Below are positions 1 to 7,509 of a stretch of DNA of 64,000 bases, one piece after another. The notes under the pieces are model-generated. The model was not told the DNA's origin. It saw only the letters and a program-made list of their open reading frames with translations, and ran no database searches. A program made the translations under genes and the position numbers. Position 1 is the first letter of the stretch, and the number at the start of each line of letters is the position of its first letter. Origin of the DNA: an uncultured Clostridia bacterium (lineage in GTDB: Bacteria; Bacillota; Clostridia; Oscillospirales; Acutalibacteraceae); NCBI GenBank assembly GCA_947623175.1, contig CANQGK010000005.1, positions 1-64,000 on the forward strand, in the 5' to 3' direction.

Positions 1-194
1 TCTTCCATATCCCGCAGTTGTGCGGTTAAAACCTTTTGACTGACGCTGCCTATGGATTTTTTCAATTCTCCAAAACGTTTTGTGCCGGGAAGTAGGTCAC
101 GCAGGATCAAGACTTTCCATTTATCACCGATCAGCATTAGCGTCGTTTCAACGGGGCAGGCAGGCAAATCCTTTGCGGTTTTTGCTTCATTCAT
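1..194 (-). CDS. HxlR-family winged-helix regulator (partial)
   Basis: Read leftwards and cut by the window edge after about 64 codons. The visible N-terminus is typical of HxlR/YodB regulators: the conserved Cys at about residue 13 in 'PACPVETTL', then 'GDKWKVLILRDL' and 'RFGELKKSIGSVSQKVLT', the winged-helix core. Family members are dimeric regulators that often respond to reactive electrophiles or redox stress through this Cys (family knowledge). I chose ATG 194 because GGAAGGAG lies 8 bases before it. It is divergent from the flavin/ferredoxin-macrodomain-SirTM operon, which it probably controls (inference from position). Confidence 0.88.
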   Translation of the reverse strand, partial: MNEAKTAKDLPACPVETTLMLIGDKWKVLILRDLLPGTKRFGELKKSIGSVSQKVLTAQLRDME

Positions 195-565
195 AGTGAT
201 GACTCCTTCCGTTAGTATCCTTTTGCACCTAACGCCCCTATTATACCACAAAGCAAAAATGTTTGCCAGCACCCACCCCACAAAAGCTCGCTTTTGCGGG
301 GAACCCCGGACAAGGACATTTTTGCGAGTCCGTGAAGGCACACATCCTCCCGTAAGAGAGGCAAAACGCAAGTTTTGAGCAACGGCGTATCAGTTGCTAT
401 GTGTATATTATACCATAGTAGCCTATAAGAAATCAATACCCGGCACAAGCAAAAAAATTTTTCAGTCCATAAAATGCTTGAAACCCCTGATTTTACGCAT
501 TTGTTTCCTTTCGGTAACCGTCCGATAGTTTCTTTTAGGTAACTACGCCACAATAAAGTGCTTAC
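195..565. other. long intergenic leader with hairpins, no gene seen
   Basis: No convincing gene. Between the two leftward -10 boxes is a stretch with two hairpins: 276-301, with arms of about 11 bases around GCTCGC-type sequence and ends CCCC/GGGG; and a smaller one near 362-377 (CAAAAC...GTTTTG). Short frames here lack ribosome binding sites. GGTAAC occurs twice, at 513-518 and 538-543, just upstream of the rightward promoter. These are plausible HxlR operator half-sites, but this is inference. Confidence 0.45.
407..436 (-). promoter_or_regulatory. distal promoter for the HxlR gene
   Basis: On the minus strand TTGATT (436-431) and a perfect TATAAT (412-407) are 18 bases apart. A second TATAAT lies closer to the gene (245-240) with a poor -35, so the regulator may have two start sites about 170 bases apart. 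Confidence 0.55.
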
Positions 566-594
566 TTTACAACGGAAACCGGCCTGCGTATAAT
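566..594 (+). promoter_or_regulatory. sigma-A promoter of the SirTM operon
   Basis: TTTACA (566-571), exactly 17 bases, then TATAAT (589-594). The transcript would have a leader of about 150 bases containing the hairpin at 696-725. GGAGGG at 741-746 precedes the ATG at 753. Confidence 0.75.
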
Positions 595-695
595 ATAGTC
601 AAGAGCTGCGGAGACGGCCGCTTCGGAGCGCTGAAAACAAAAAATTATATTCCATGCAAAATCAGAACGGAAAATTCTAAGGATTTCAGGTTGGG

Positions 696-725
696 AAGCC
701 TTGCAGTCGGCTCGTTACAAGGCTT
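696..725 (+). promoter_or_regulatory. leader hairpin before the flavin/ferredoxin gene
   Basis: AAGCCTTG (696-703) and CAAGGCTT (718-725) pair perfectly around a 14-base loop. It ends 15 bases before the ribosome binding site and has no T-run, so it looks more like mRNA structure than a terminator. Confidence 0.4.
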
Positions 726-752
726 ACCGCCTTTTCCTGCGGAGGGCAAACA

Positions 753-1367
753 ATGGATTACCTAAAATACTTAACGGAAGAAATCCACACTGTGGTTGCA
801 GCAACGACCGACGGCGAGGGACTTCCCGTTACCTGCGCCATTGATATGATGGATGCGGATGAGGACGGTCTGTATTTTCTGACCGCCAAAGGGAAAGGCT
901 TTTATGACCGGCTGAAAAAGGGCGGATATATGGCTTTGACGGGGATGAAAGGCGAAGATACTATGTCCTGCGTGGCGGTGACCGTTCGTGGAAAGGTGTG
1001 CGAATTGGGAGAAGCACAGCTTCCTCGGCTGTTTGAAAAGAACCCCTATATGAGCGAGATTTATCCGACCGAAAAATCCCGACAGGCGCTGACGGTGTTC
1101 AAACTTTATGACGGCAGCGGCGAGTGGTTTGATTTATCAAAAAAGCCGATAGAAAGAGCGTCTTTTACCTTTGGAAAGGCAAAGATATGCGAAGACGGAT
1201 ATTTCATAACAGAATCCTGCATCGGCTGCCGCACTTGCGAATCGGTCTGCCCACAGGCTTGTATTGATTTTACGACTACGCCCGCAGTGATCGTACAGGC
1301 GCATTGTCTGCGCTGCGGCAACTGCAAATCCGTTTGCCCGCACAATGCCGTCATTCGAAGAGGATAA
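753..1367 (+). CDS. PNPOx-like flavin protein with C-terminal 2[4Fe-4S] ferredoxin domain
   Basis: 204 residues. Residues 1-135 look like the split-barrel FMN-binding domain of pyridoxamine-phosphate-oxidase-like proteins ('TVVAATTDGEGLPVTCAID', 'YFLTAKGKGFYDRL'). Residues 150-200 are a bacterial ferredoxin with two CxxCxxCxxxC motifs: C156/C159/C162/C166 and C185/C188/C191/C195. A flavin joined to two 4Fe-4S clusters suggests an electron-transfer oxidoreductase of the cytoplasm; the substrate is unknown. It is first in the operon after the promoter at 566-594 and ends 3 bases before the macrodomain gene. It could supply electrons to the radical-SAM protein three genes on (inference). Confidence 0.85.
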   Translation: MDYLKYLTEEIHTVVAATTDGEGLPVTCAIDMMDADEDGLYFLTAKGKGFYDRLKKGGYMALTGMKGEDTMSCVAVTVRGKVCELGEAQLPRLFEKNPYMSEIYPTEKSRQALTVFKLYDGSGEWFDLSKKPIERASFTFGKAKICEDGYFITESCIGCRTCESVCPQACIDFTTTPAVIVQAHCLRCGNCKSVCPHNAVIRRG

Positions 1368-1370
1368 GCC

Positions 1371-2132
1371 ATGACACAAAGGCTAAGAAGAATTTTTCTC
1401 ATACAAAAGCTTATCGACGAACAACCGAAATATAAGAATATAGAAATTCCCCAAAACGAGCAGGATCAAAAACAGTTGCTCCGTTCTCTGATGAACGTCC
1501 GTCCGCCCATGCCGATCGGTGAAGATTTTTTGTCGGTACAGGACGCTTATCTGCAAGAAGAAACCGCCCGAAAGGGCGTTACCGATATTGCCGATCTGAC
1601 GCCCGTGAAACCGGGCATCTATCTCTGGCAGGGCGACATCACCACCCTCAAATGCGGCGCTATCGTGAACGCCGCCAATTCCGGCTTAACCGGATGTTAT
1701 GTTCCCTGCCATGGCTGTATCGACAACGCCATTCACACCTACGCGGGGGTGCAGCTTCGTCTTGCCTGTGCCGATATGATGAAAAAGCAGGGGCATGAGG
1801 AAGAAACAGGTAAGGCAAAGCTAACGCCCGCCTACAATCTGCCCTGCGATTACGTTCTGCACACCGTAGGTCCTATCATATACGGCGAAGTGACGCAAAA
1901 GGATCGGGAACTGCTTGCTTCCTGCTACCGCTCCTGTCTGGAACTCGCCCGGCAAAACGGCATCAAAAGCATAGCCTTCTGCTGTATATCTACCGGGGAA
2001 TTTCATTTCCCGAACGACGAGGCCGCAAAAATCGCCGTAGACACGGTGCGGCAATACAAAGGAAATACGGAGGTAATTTTCAATGTTTTTAAATGTACCG
2101 ATTACGAAATCTACCGAGAGTTACTCGGATAA
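1371..2132 (+). CDS. zinc-dependent macrodomain ADP-ribosyl hydrolase
   Basis: 253 residues. An N-terminal helical extension (about 1-75) is followed by a macrodomain with 'IVNAANSGL' at 98-106, 'PCHGCIDNAIH' at 112-122 (the Cys/His zinc-site segment of SirTM-linked macrodomains) and 'CCISTGEFHFP' at 204-214 for the catalytic loop. In the studied staphylococcal and streptococcal operons this protein removes the ADP-ribose that SirTM adds (established for that family). It lies between the flavin/ferredoxin gene and SirTM, and its last 50 bases overlap the SirTM gene, so the two should be made together. Confidence 0.92.
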   Translation: MTQRLRRIFLIQKLIDEQPKYKNIEIPQNEQDQKQLLRSLMNVRPPMPIGEDFLSVQDAYLQEETARKGVTDIADLTPVKPGIYLWQGDITTLKCGAIVNAANSGLTGCYVPCHGCIDNAIHTYAGVQLRLACADMMKKQGHEEETGKAKLTPAYNLPCDYVLHTVGPIIYGEVTQKDRELLASCYRSCLELARQNGIKSIAFCCISTGEFHFPNDEAAKIAVDTVRQYKGNTEVIFNVFKCTDYEIYRELLG

Positions 2133-2952
2133 CATAAAGCGCCTTCGTAAGGCGCTGGACACTGCGGACGCAGTTGTGGTAGGCGCGGGAGCGGGGCTTT
2201 CCGCCTCGGCGGGATTTACCTATACCGGGGAACGATTCCGGCGATATTTCTCCGACTTTGCCAATAAATACGGTTTTTCCGATATGTATTCCGGCGGGTT
2301 TTATCCGTACTCCTCACCGGAGGAATTTTGGGCGTATTGGAGCAGGTATATCTTCATCAACCGCTATACGGACGCACCAAAGCCGGTTTACGACGAGCTG
2401 TTGAGCCTTATTCGGGCTAAAGACTATTTTGTCATCACCACCAACGTGGATCACTGTTTTCAAAAAGCTGGCTTTGACAAAAAGCGCCTTTTCTACACCC
2501 AGGGCGACTACGGGCTGTTTCAATGCTCGAAGCCCTGTCGGCAGGAAACCTTTGACAACGAGGATATGATCCGGCAGATGTTTACGCGGCAAAAGGATAT
2601 GCGCATTCCCTCCGAACTCCTGCCCGTCTGCCCCTATTGCGGAAAGCCTCTTACCATGAACCTGCGCTCCGACAACAAATTCGTCGAGGACAACGGCTGG
2701 CACGAGGCGGCAGAGCGGTACGAAAACTTCCTGCGCACACGGAGAAACGGACGGATTCTGTTTCTGGAATTAGGCGTCGGGTACAACACGCCGATTATTA
2801 TCAAATATCCGTTTTGGCAAATGACCGCCGGGAACAAAGCGGCAATTTACGCCTGTGTAGACTACGGCGAGGCGGTCTGCCCTGCGGAAATCGAGAAGCA
2901 GTCGATCTGCATTGACGGCGATATCGGCAAGGTTTTAAAGGATTTGAGGTAA
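2083..2952 (+). CDS. SirTM, class M sirtuin protein ADP-ribosyltransferase
   Basis: 289 residues. The Rossmann NAD motif 'GAGAGLSASAG' is at 34-44 and 'TTNVDH' at 119-124. 'TQGDYG' at 139-144 has Gln where deacetylase sirtuins have the catalytic His. Zinc-type cysteines are at C148/C152 and C183/C186. This fits class M sirtuins, which ADP-ribosylate a protein rather than deacetylate. Known operons also carry GcvH-L and a lipoate ligase; neither is seen here, so the target is unknown. ATG 2083 is supported by GGAGGT at 2069-2074, inside the upstream gene, giving a 50-base overlap. Confidence 0.93.
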   Translation: MFLNVPITKSTESYSDNIKRLRKALDTADAVVVGAGAGLSASAGFTYTGERFRRYFSDFANKYGFSDMYSGGFYPYSSPEEFWAYWSRYIFINRYTDAPKPVYDELLSLIRAKDYFVITTNVDHCFQKAGFDKKRLFYTQGDYGLFQCSKPCRQETFDNEDMIRQMFTRQKDMRIPSELLPVCPYCGKPLTMNLRSDNKFVEDNGWHEAAERYENFLRTRRNGRILFLELGVGYNTPIIIKYPFWQMTAGNKAAIYACVDYGEAVCPAEIEKQSICIDGDIGKVLKDLR

Positions 2953-2956
2953 CCTT

Positions 2957-3832
2957 ATGCACGATATTTGGAATCCGTGGCACGGGTGCGTGAAGTGCAG
3001 CGAGGGCTGTCGGCATTGCTATATGTATTTTCTCGACCGTGTTCGCGACCGAAACGGCGCCGATATTTACAAAACAAAATCGGGCTTCACGTATCCCGTT
3101 CAAAGAAACCGAAACGGCGATTATAAAATCCAAAGCGGGGAGCTTATCCGTGTCTGCATGTCTTCGGATTTCTTTTTGGAAGAAGCTGACGAATGGCGGG
3201 ATGAAGCGTGGGAGCTTATGCGGCGGCGCAGTGACGTGAAATTTTTCCTTTTGACCAAGCGCCCGCAAAGAGTAAAAGACTGTCTGCCGAAGGATTGGGG
3301 CGACGGTTGGAAGAACGTCATGTTCAACGTCACTTGTGAAAATCAGCGCCGAGCCGACGAGCGCATTCCAATCCTGCTTTCGCTGCCCTTCAAGCACAAG
3401 GGAATCATGTGCGCGCCCTTTATCGGAGCAGTAAGCATCGAAAAATACCTTACCGACGGGCAGATCGAGCAGGTGATCTGCGGCGGCGAAAGCTACGACG
3501 GCGCAAGACCGTGTAATTTTGATTGGGTGAAGGCTTTACGTGAGGAATGCGCAGCGCACGGCGTCACCTTTTGTTTTATCGAAACCGGCACGGTATTTAT
3601 AAAGGACGGCAGACGATATTATCTGCCCAAAAAACAGGTTCAAAGCGAAATGGCGTATAAATCGGGCGTAAGCTTCTCGGGAAAACCGATCGAATGGAAG
3701 CTTACGGATCCCTCAGGCAATGAAATCCCGCCGGAAAAGCTGTATGTGCCGCACTACCGCGAGAACTGCTCACGATGCGGCAGTAAGCCCATTTGCAACG
3801 GCTGTTCCGACTGTGGGCGGTGCGAACAGTAA
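2957..3832 (+). CDS. DUF5131 (Gp37/Gp68-like) radical-SAM-type protein
   Basis: 291 residues. 'WNPWHGC' and 'CSEGCRHCYMY' near the N-terminus give the CxxxCxxC cluster motif of radical SAM enzymes (C14, C18, C21, with C11 just before). 'LLTKRPQR', 'GGESYDGARPC' and 'WVKALREEC' are typical of the DUF5131/phage Gp37-Gp68 family, whose reaction is not known to me. The C-terminus has six further cysteines (C271, C274, C280, C283, C286, C289), possibly an auxiliary Fe-S or zinc site. It starts 4 bases after SirTM and closes the operon. A cofactor-dependent modification linked to ADP-ribosylation is inference. Confidence 0.85.
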   Translation: MHDIWNPWHGCVKCSEGCRHCYMYFLDRVRDRNGADIYKTKSGFTYPVQRNRNGDYKIQSGELIRVCMSSDFFLEEADEWRDEAWELMRRRSDVKFFLLTKRPQRVKDCLPKDWGDGWKNVMFNVTCENQRRADERIPILLSLPFKHKGIMCAPFIGAVSIEKYLTDGQIEQVICGGESYDGARPCNFDWVKALREECAAHGVTFCFIETGTVFIKDGRRYYLPKKQVQSEMAYKSGVSFSGKPIEWKLTDPSGNEIPPEKLYVPHYRENCSRCGSKPICNGCSDCGRCEQ

Positions 3833-3843
3833 ATGCAAACGGT

Positions 3844-4728
3844 TCACAGCAGATAACTCGGCATATCATTCGCTTTGGTCTGCGAGGATTTTGACGTTGC
3901 ATTTCGGTCAAATACCCGCTTTACACCCGCGTAATCCTTGGGCAATATACCGGTTATGCGCTTGAATGCGGCGGAAAAATAATTTTGGTTGTTAAAGCCG
4001 GTAAGCTCGGCGGTTTTGGTTACCGATACTCCCTCTTTGAGCATTTCTTTCGCGCGGTTGATTTTAAGCGCCGTAAAGTATTCGTGAACCCCCGCTGAGG
4101 TAAAATTCGCAAAAATGCGCTTTAAATACGAAAGACTTATATTAAGCTTATCCGCCAAATTTTCTACCGACAGCCCGAAAAGCAGATTTTCTTCCATAAT
4201 TTTGACCGCACTTGAAAAAAGGCGGGCGTCCGCGCTTTGCGCCTCGTCGTAGACCGACGGTTTTTCGGCACAGTATAAGAGCAAAAGCTCAAGCCCGACA
4301 ATAAACCGCTCGGATAAGTATGGGTTATCAAGCAGACGTTCGGGTAGACCGCTTTCGGGCTCATCGCCTATATCCGCCAATAAGCCGTCCATAACAAGAC
4401 GTTCAAAAGCCGATAACTCCACCGCCGCGTTTTGAAGCTTAGGAATACAGTCGCCCTCGGCGCAAAAGCCGATAATGCAATATTTCGCGTCGCTTCCGTT
4501 AACCGGCTTTATAAAGTGCAGCTCGCCGGGCTTATGCAAAGTGAGCGTTCCGGTTTTGCATTTTAAAACACGGCCGCCGGCGATTACATTTATAAGCCCC
4601 GAAATCACATAAACCGCTTCCCAATAATCATAAGACGCGGCGGATCCGATTTTCACAGCTTCATCCGCCGCCCGCGCGGTTACGACTTCACTTATACTTA
4701 ATTGCTTTTGCCTTATAATACTATCCAT
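3844..4728 (-). CDS. AraC-family regulator with N-terminal cupin-like domain
   Basis: About 295 residues. The N-terminal half has a cupin-like sensor stretch ('ASYDYWEAVYVISG', 'LTLHKPGELHFIKP'). The C-terminal about 100 residues hold two helix-turn-helix units, with 'SVENLADKLNISLSYLKRIF' and 'ELTGFNNQNYFSAAFKRITG', the AraC signature. I prefer ATG 4728 because GGGAG sits 9 bases before it; an in-frame ATG at 4764 lacks such a site. It converges on the DUF5131 gene with 11 bases between the stops. No sugar operon adjoins it, so its target is unclear. Confidence 0.87.
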   Translation of the reverse strand: MDSIIRQKQLSISEVVTARAADEAVKIGSAASYDYWEAVYVISGLINVIAGGRVLKCKTGTLTLHKPGELHFIKPVNGSDAKYCIIGFCAEGDCIPKLQNAAVELSAFERLVMDGLLADIGDEPESGLPERLLDNPYLSERFIVGLELLLLYCAEKPSVYDEAQSADARLFSSAVKIMEENLLFGLSVENLADKLNISLSYLKRIFANFTSAGVHEYFTALKINRAKEMLKEGVSVTKTAELTGFNNQNYFSAAFKRITGILPKDYAGVKRVFDRNATSKSSQTKANDMPSYLL

Positions 4729-4830
4729 TTTCAACATCTCCCGAACTAAAATTGTATATTTCATACCAAATCAACTCGAAAAATACATTTTTGTTCCTTA
4801 AAACAGTATATCACATAAGAATCTAAAAGT

Positions 4831-4877
4831 AAAGACTGCATTCCCGTCATTTCGGATGAGATTGCAGTCTTTTTTTT
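4831..4877. terminator. repeat-family terminator, copy A
   Basis: Palindrome AAAGACTGCA...TGCAGTCTTT with an 18-20 base loop and T-runs on both sides. It lies just 3' of mscL (read leftwards). Near-identical copies occur at 34527-34574, 39795-39844 and 42292-42338. Confidence 0.75.
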
Positions 4878-4909
4878 GAGGGGGTTGGTTTTTATGTATT
4901 ATACTCGTA

Positions 4910-5386
4910 TTATTCGACGTTTTGTTTTTTTAATTCTGCCAGGATATCGGTGAGTAATTCTTCGGTGGTGGGTTTGGGTTCTTCGGCGATCTCCTCGACG
5001 ACCTCTTCCTGTTTTTTCAAAAGCTTTTTCTCGGCAACTTCGCGGGTTTTATTAAAGATCTTTATCATTAAGAATATTACAAAGGCGATTATGATGAAAT
5101 CGATTATAGCCGAAAGGAAGGTGCCGAAGCCTAGTGTGACTCCGGGAACCGTCTCGCCGGCGGCGTTTATCGTTTCGGGAACGATTACCCAATTAAGCTG
5201 GGTAAGGTCCATATTGCCGATAAGCGCGCCCAAAGCCGGCATAAATATGTCGTTGACAAGGCTTGTCGATATTTTGCCGAAGGCGCCCGCAATAATGACA
5301 CCGATAGCCATATCGATAACGTTGCCGCGCATTATAAATTCCCTAAATTCCGCGAAAAAACCTTTTTTATTTTTGTCCTTGCTCAT
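4910..5386 (-). CDS. mscL: large-conductance mechanosensitive channel MscL
   Basis: 158 residues. A short basic N-terminus is followed by 'FREFIMRGNVIDMAIGVIIAGAFGKI' in pieces typical of MscL TM1 (residues about 14-45), an external loop with 'LTQLNWVIV', TM2 near 85-112 ('FLSAIIDFIIIAFVIFLM') and a charged cytoplasmic tail rich in Glu and Lys. MscL opens on membrane tension and releases solutes during osmotic downshock. AGGAGG precedes ATG 5386. It stands alone between the repeat terminator and nagA. Confidence 0.96.
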   Translation of the reverse strand: MSKDKNKKGFFAEFREFIMRGNVIDMAIGVIIAGAFGKISTSLVNDIFMPALGALIGNMDLTQLNWVIVPETINAAGETVPGVTLGFGTFLSAIIDFIIIAFVIFLMIKIFNKTREVAEKKLLKKQEEVVEEIAEEPKPTTEELLTDILAELKKQNVE

Positions 5387-5453
5387 TTTTTACATCCTCC
5401 TGAAAATATATAAATTTAGGTTTATCACCGCAGTGCAAACCCATTTTACAAAA

Positions 5454-6524
5454 TCAAACGGCGCTTTTAAAAATTTCTCCGCCGATTATTACCTCAAGTA
5501 TATTAAGGTGTTCATCGATAATAAGCAGATCCGCGTCATAACCGGGCTGTATTTTCCCCTTTTTAACCTTCAGCATTTCGGCGGGAACGGCGCTTGCCAT
5601 TTGCAGGGCGTCGTCAAACGGTATACCGAACCGAACCGCCTGTTTTACGCATTCCCAAAGGGTTGCATAGCTTCCGGCGATCGTGCCGTCGGCAAGCCGC
5701 AGCGTTCCGTCGCGCACCGTCACCTTAAGTCCGCCGGAGTCGTACTCGCCGTCGGGCATGCCGGCAGGGCGAATACTGTCGCTTATGAGAATAAGTCTTT
5801 GCGGGCCGAACATTTTATACGCCGCCAATACAGCGGGTTTTGAGATATGAAATCCGTCGCAAATCAGCTGTGCGTATATCTGTTTTTCCACGGCGGCGCC
5901 TATAGGGCCCGCGTTTCGGTGGTGAAACGGCGGCATGGCGTTATACATATGAGTAAGACAGCATGCTCCGTTTTCGATAGCCGAAAGGGCGGTTTCGCAG
6001 TTGCAGTCGGTATGTCCCAAGGATACTACGCAGGTTTTTGAGACCTTATTTATAAATTCCAAAGCGCCCGGAAGCTCGGGAGCTACGGTTACGAGTTTAA
6101 CCCTTTTAAAAGTTTCGAACTCCTTTATATCGGGATTTTTTATGTAGGCTTCGTTCTGCGCGCCCTTGTATTTCGGGGAAATATAGGGCCCTTCAAAATG
6201 AAATCCCAAAATATTTGCGCCCCGAAAATCGGTTTTGCTCTCGCTTACCGCCTTTAAGGCGTCGTAATCCATGGTCATGGTGGTGGGTAGCCAGGAAGTC
6301 GTACCGTTTTCGGCATAAATGCGGCACATATCCTCAAAATTCGCGTCCATGGTATCCAAGCCCTTATAGCCGTGAGAATGTACGTCTATAAGCCCGGGAA
6401 TTACCCTGTTGCCGCCGGCGTCGATCGTGCCGTCGCGCCGGTTTTCGGCAATTTCGGCAATTTTGCCGTTTTCGATAATAATGCTTTTAAGCTTTCCGTT
6501 TATTAAAGCGTTGTTAATTACCAC
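5454..6524 (-). CDS. nagA: N-acetylglucosamine-6-phosphate deacetylase
   Basis: 356 residues, amidohydrolase fold. Motifs: 'GLIDVHSHG' (metal site), 'HFEGPY', 'SLGHTDC', 'THMYNAMPP', 'CDGFH', 'ILISDSIRPAG'. It removes acetate from GlcNAc-6-phosphate to give glucosamine-6-phosphate, in amino-sugar catabolism or wall recycling. The start is GTG 6524, in the sequence TGAAGTG: it begins one base after the stop codon of the upstream nucleotidyltransferase, so the two are translationally coupled. nagB is not in the window. Confidence 0.93.
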   Translation of the reverse strand: MVINNALINGKLKSIIIENGKIAEIAENRRDGTIDAGGNRVIPGLIDVHSHGYKGLDTMDANFEDMCRIYAENGTTSWLPTTMTMDYDALKAVSESKTDFRGANILGFHFEGPYISPKYKGAQNEAYIKNPDIKEFETFKRVKLVTVAPELPGALEFINKVSKTCVVSLGHTDCNCETALSAIENGACCLTHMYNAMPPFHHRNAGPIGAAVEKQIYAQLICDGFHISKPAVLAAYKMFGPQRLILISDSIRPAGMPDGEYDSGGLKVTVRDGTLRLADGTIAGSYATLWECVKQAVRFGIPFDDALQMASAVPAEMLKVKKGKIQPGYDADLLIIDEHLNILEVIIGGEIFKSAV

Positions 6525-6525
6525 T

Positions 6526-7407
6526 TCAAATACCTTCGTATAATCCGTTTTTAATCATTTCGTTTATGGGGGCTACTACCGCCGCCTTGTCTTCCTTATA
6601 GGTGACGCCGTACCATTTATCCTCCGCAATAAACACCTTGACCTGTTTTTTGCCCTTTTCGATAAGTTCGGATACCACGCTCGGAAGATAGTATTCGGAT
6701 TTGGGTTCATTTATTCTTTCGGTCAAAAACTTTTTAAAGCCTTCCTCGATATAGTCGAATAAATCGGGGTTAAAGCCCCAAAGATTCATTGAGACCACCG
6801 TATTGGGATCAAGCTGCGTATAGGTTTTGCCGTCATCCTCGGTATACTTGCAGTCGGATATTTTCGACCGCTCGGTGATGGTTTTGAGAAGTCCGTTCTC
6901 TATTTCGCAGACGCCGCGTGAAACGTAGCCGTTTTCGGTGAGGGTATTTACAAGCCTGAAGCCTACCATACAGTAGTCGTCGGGATCGCTCCTTAAAAAG
7001 TCGGCTATTTTGGAAAAAGCCGAACGTCCGTAATAATCGTCGGCATTGACTACCGCAAAGGGCTCCTTTACGACGTCTTTACAACAAAGGATCGCGTGAG
7101 CGGTGCCCCATGGCTTTTGGCGGTTCTTAGGGCAGGTAAAGCCCTCGGGCAGAAAATCGGTTTCCTGGTAAACGTATTCGGTTTTGACCTTTTTTTCGAC
7201 GCGATTGCCCACCAATTCTTTGAAATCGGCTTCTATGGAGTGTTTTATTACAAATACAACCTTTGTAAAGCCTGCCTTTATCGCGTCATAAACCGAAAAA
7301 TCGAGCAGCACTTCCCCGTCGGGGCCTATGGGTTCGATCTGTTTGAGCCCTCCGAAGCGGCTGCCCATTCCTGCCGCCATTACCACCAAAGTAATATCTT
7401 TTTTCAT
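6526..7407 (-). CDS. sugar-phosphate nucleotidyltransferase-like protein
   Basis: 293 residues. N-terminal 'VVMAAGMGSRFGGLKQIEPIGP' (split across about residues 8-29) is the NTP_transferase signature. 'VVNADDYYG' is the metal-binding Asp region, followed by 'PNTVVSMNLWGF' and 'SEYYLPSVVSELI'. The family joins NTPs to sugar phosphates; the sugar cannot be read from sequence. The tight coupling to nagA suggests an amino-sugar phosphate, but this is inference. GAGGT precedes ATG 7407. Confidence 0.85.
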   Translation of the reverse strand: MKKDITLVVMAAGMGSRFGGLKQIEPIGPDGEVLLDFSVYDAIKAGFTKVVFVIKHSIEADFKELVGNRVEKKVKTEYVYQETDFLPEGFTCPKNRQKPWGTAHAILCCKDVVKEPFAVVNADDYYGRSAFSKIADFLRSDPDDYCMVGFRLVNTLTENGYVSRGVCEIENGLLKTITERSKISDCKYTEDDGKTYTQLDPNTVVSMNLWGFNPDLFDYIEEGFKKFLTERINEPKSEYYLPSVVSELIEKGKKQVKVFIAEDKWYGVTYKEDKAAVVAPINEMIKNGLYEGI

Positions 7408-7509
7408 GCATTTACCTCTTTCAGTATGTTTTAATAATTTGCTTTATATCAAAATCTCATTGACGTCAAAAACATTCTACCATAAGTTTTCCATTATTGC
7501 AACAAAAGG

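Noticed and set aside
52..378. 108-codon frame and its leftward counterpart 212-553 near the HxlR gene
   Set aside because: Overlap the conserved HxlR N-terminus or the hairpin-rich leader; no ribosome binding site.
4950..5843. 297-codon rightward frame across mscL and nagA
   Set aside because: Antisense to two clearly conserved genes; its protein has no known features.
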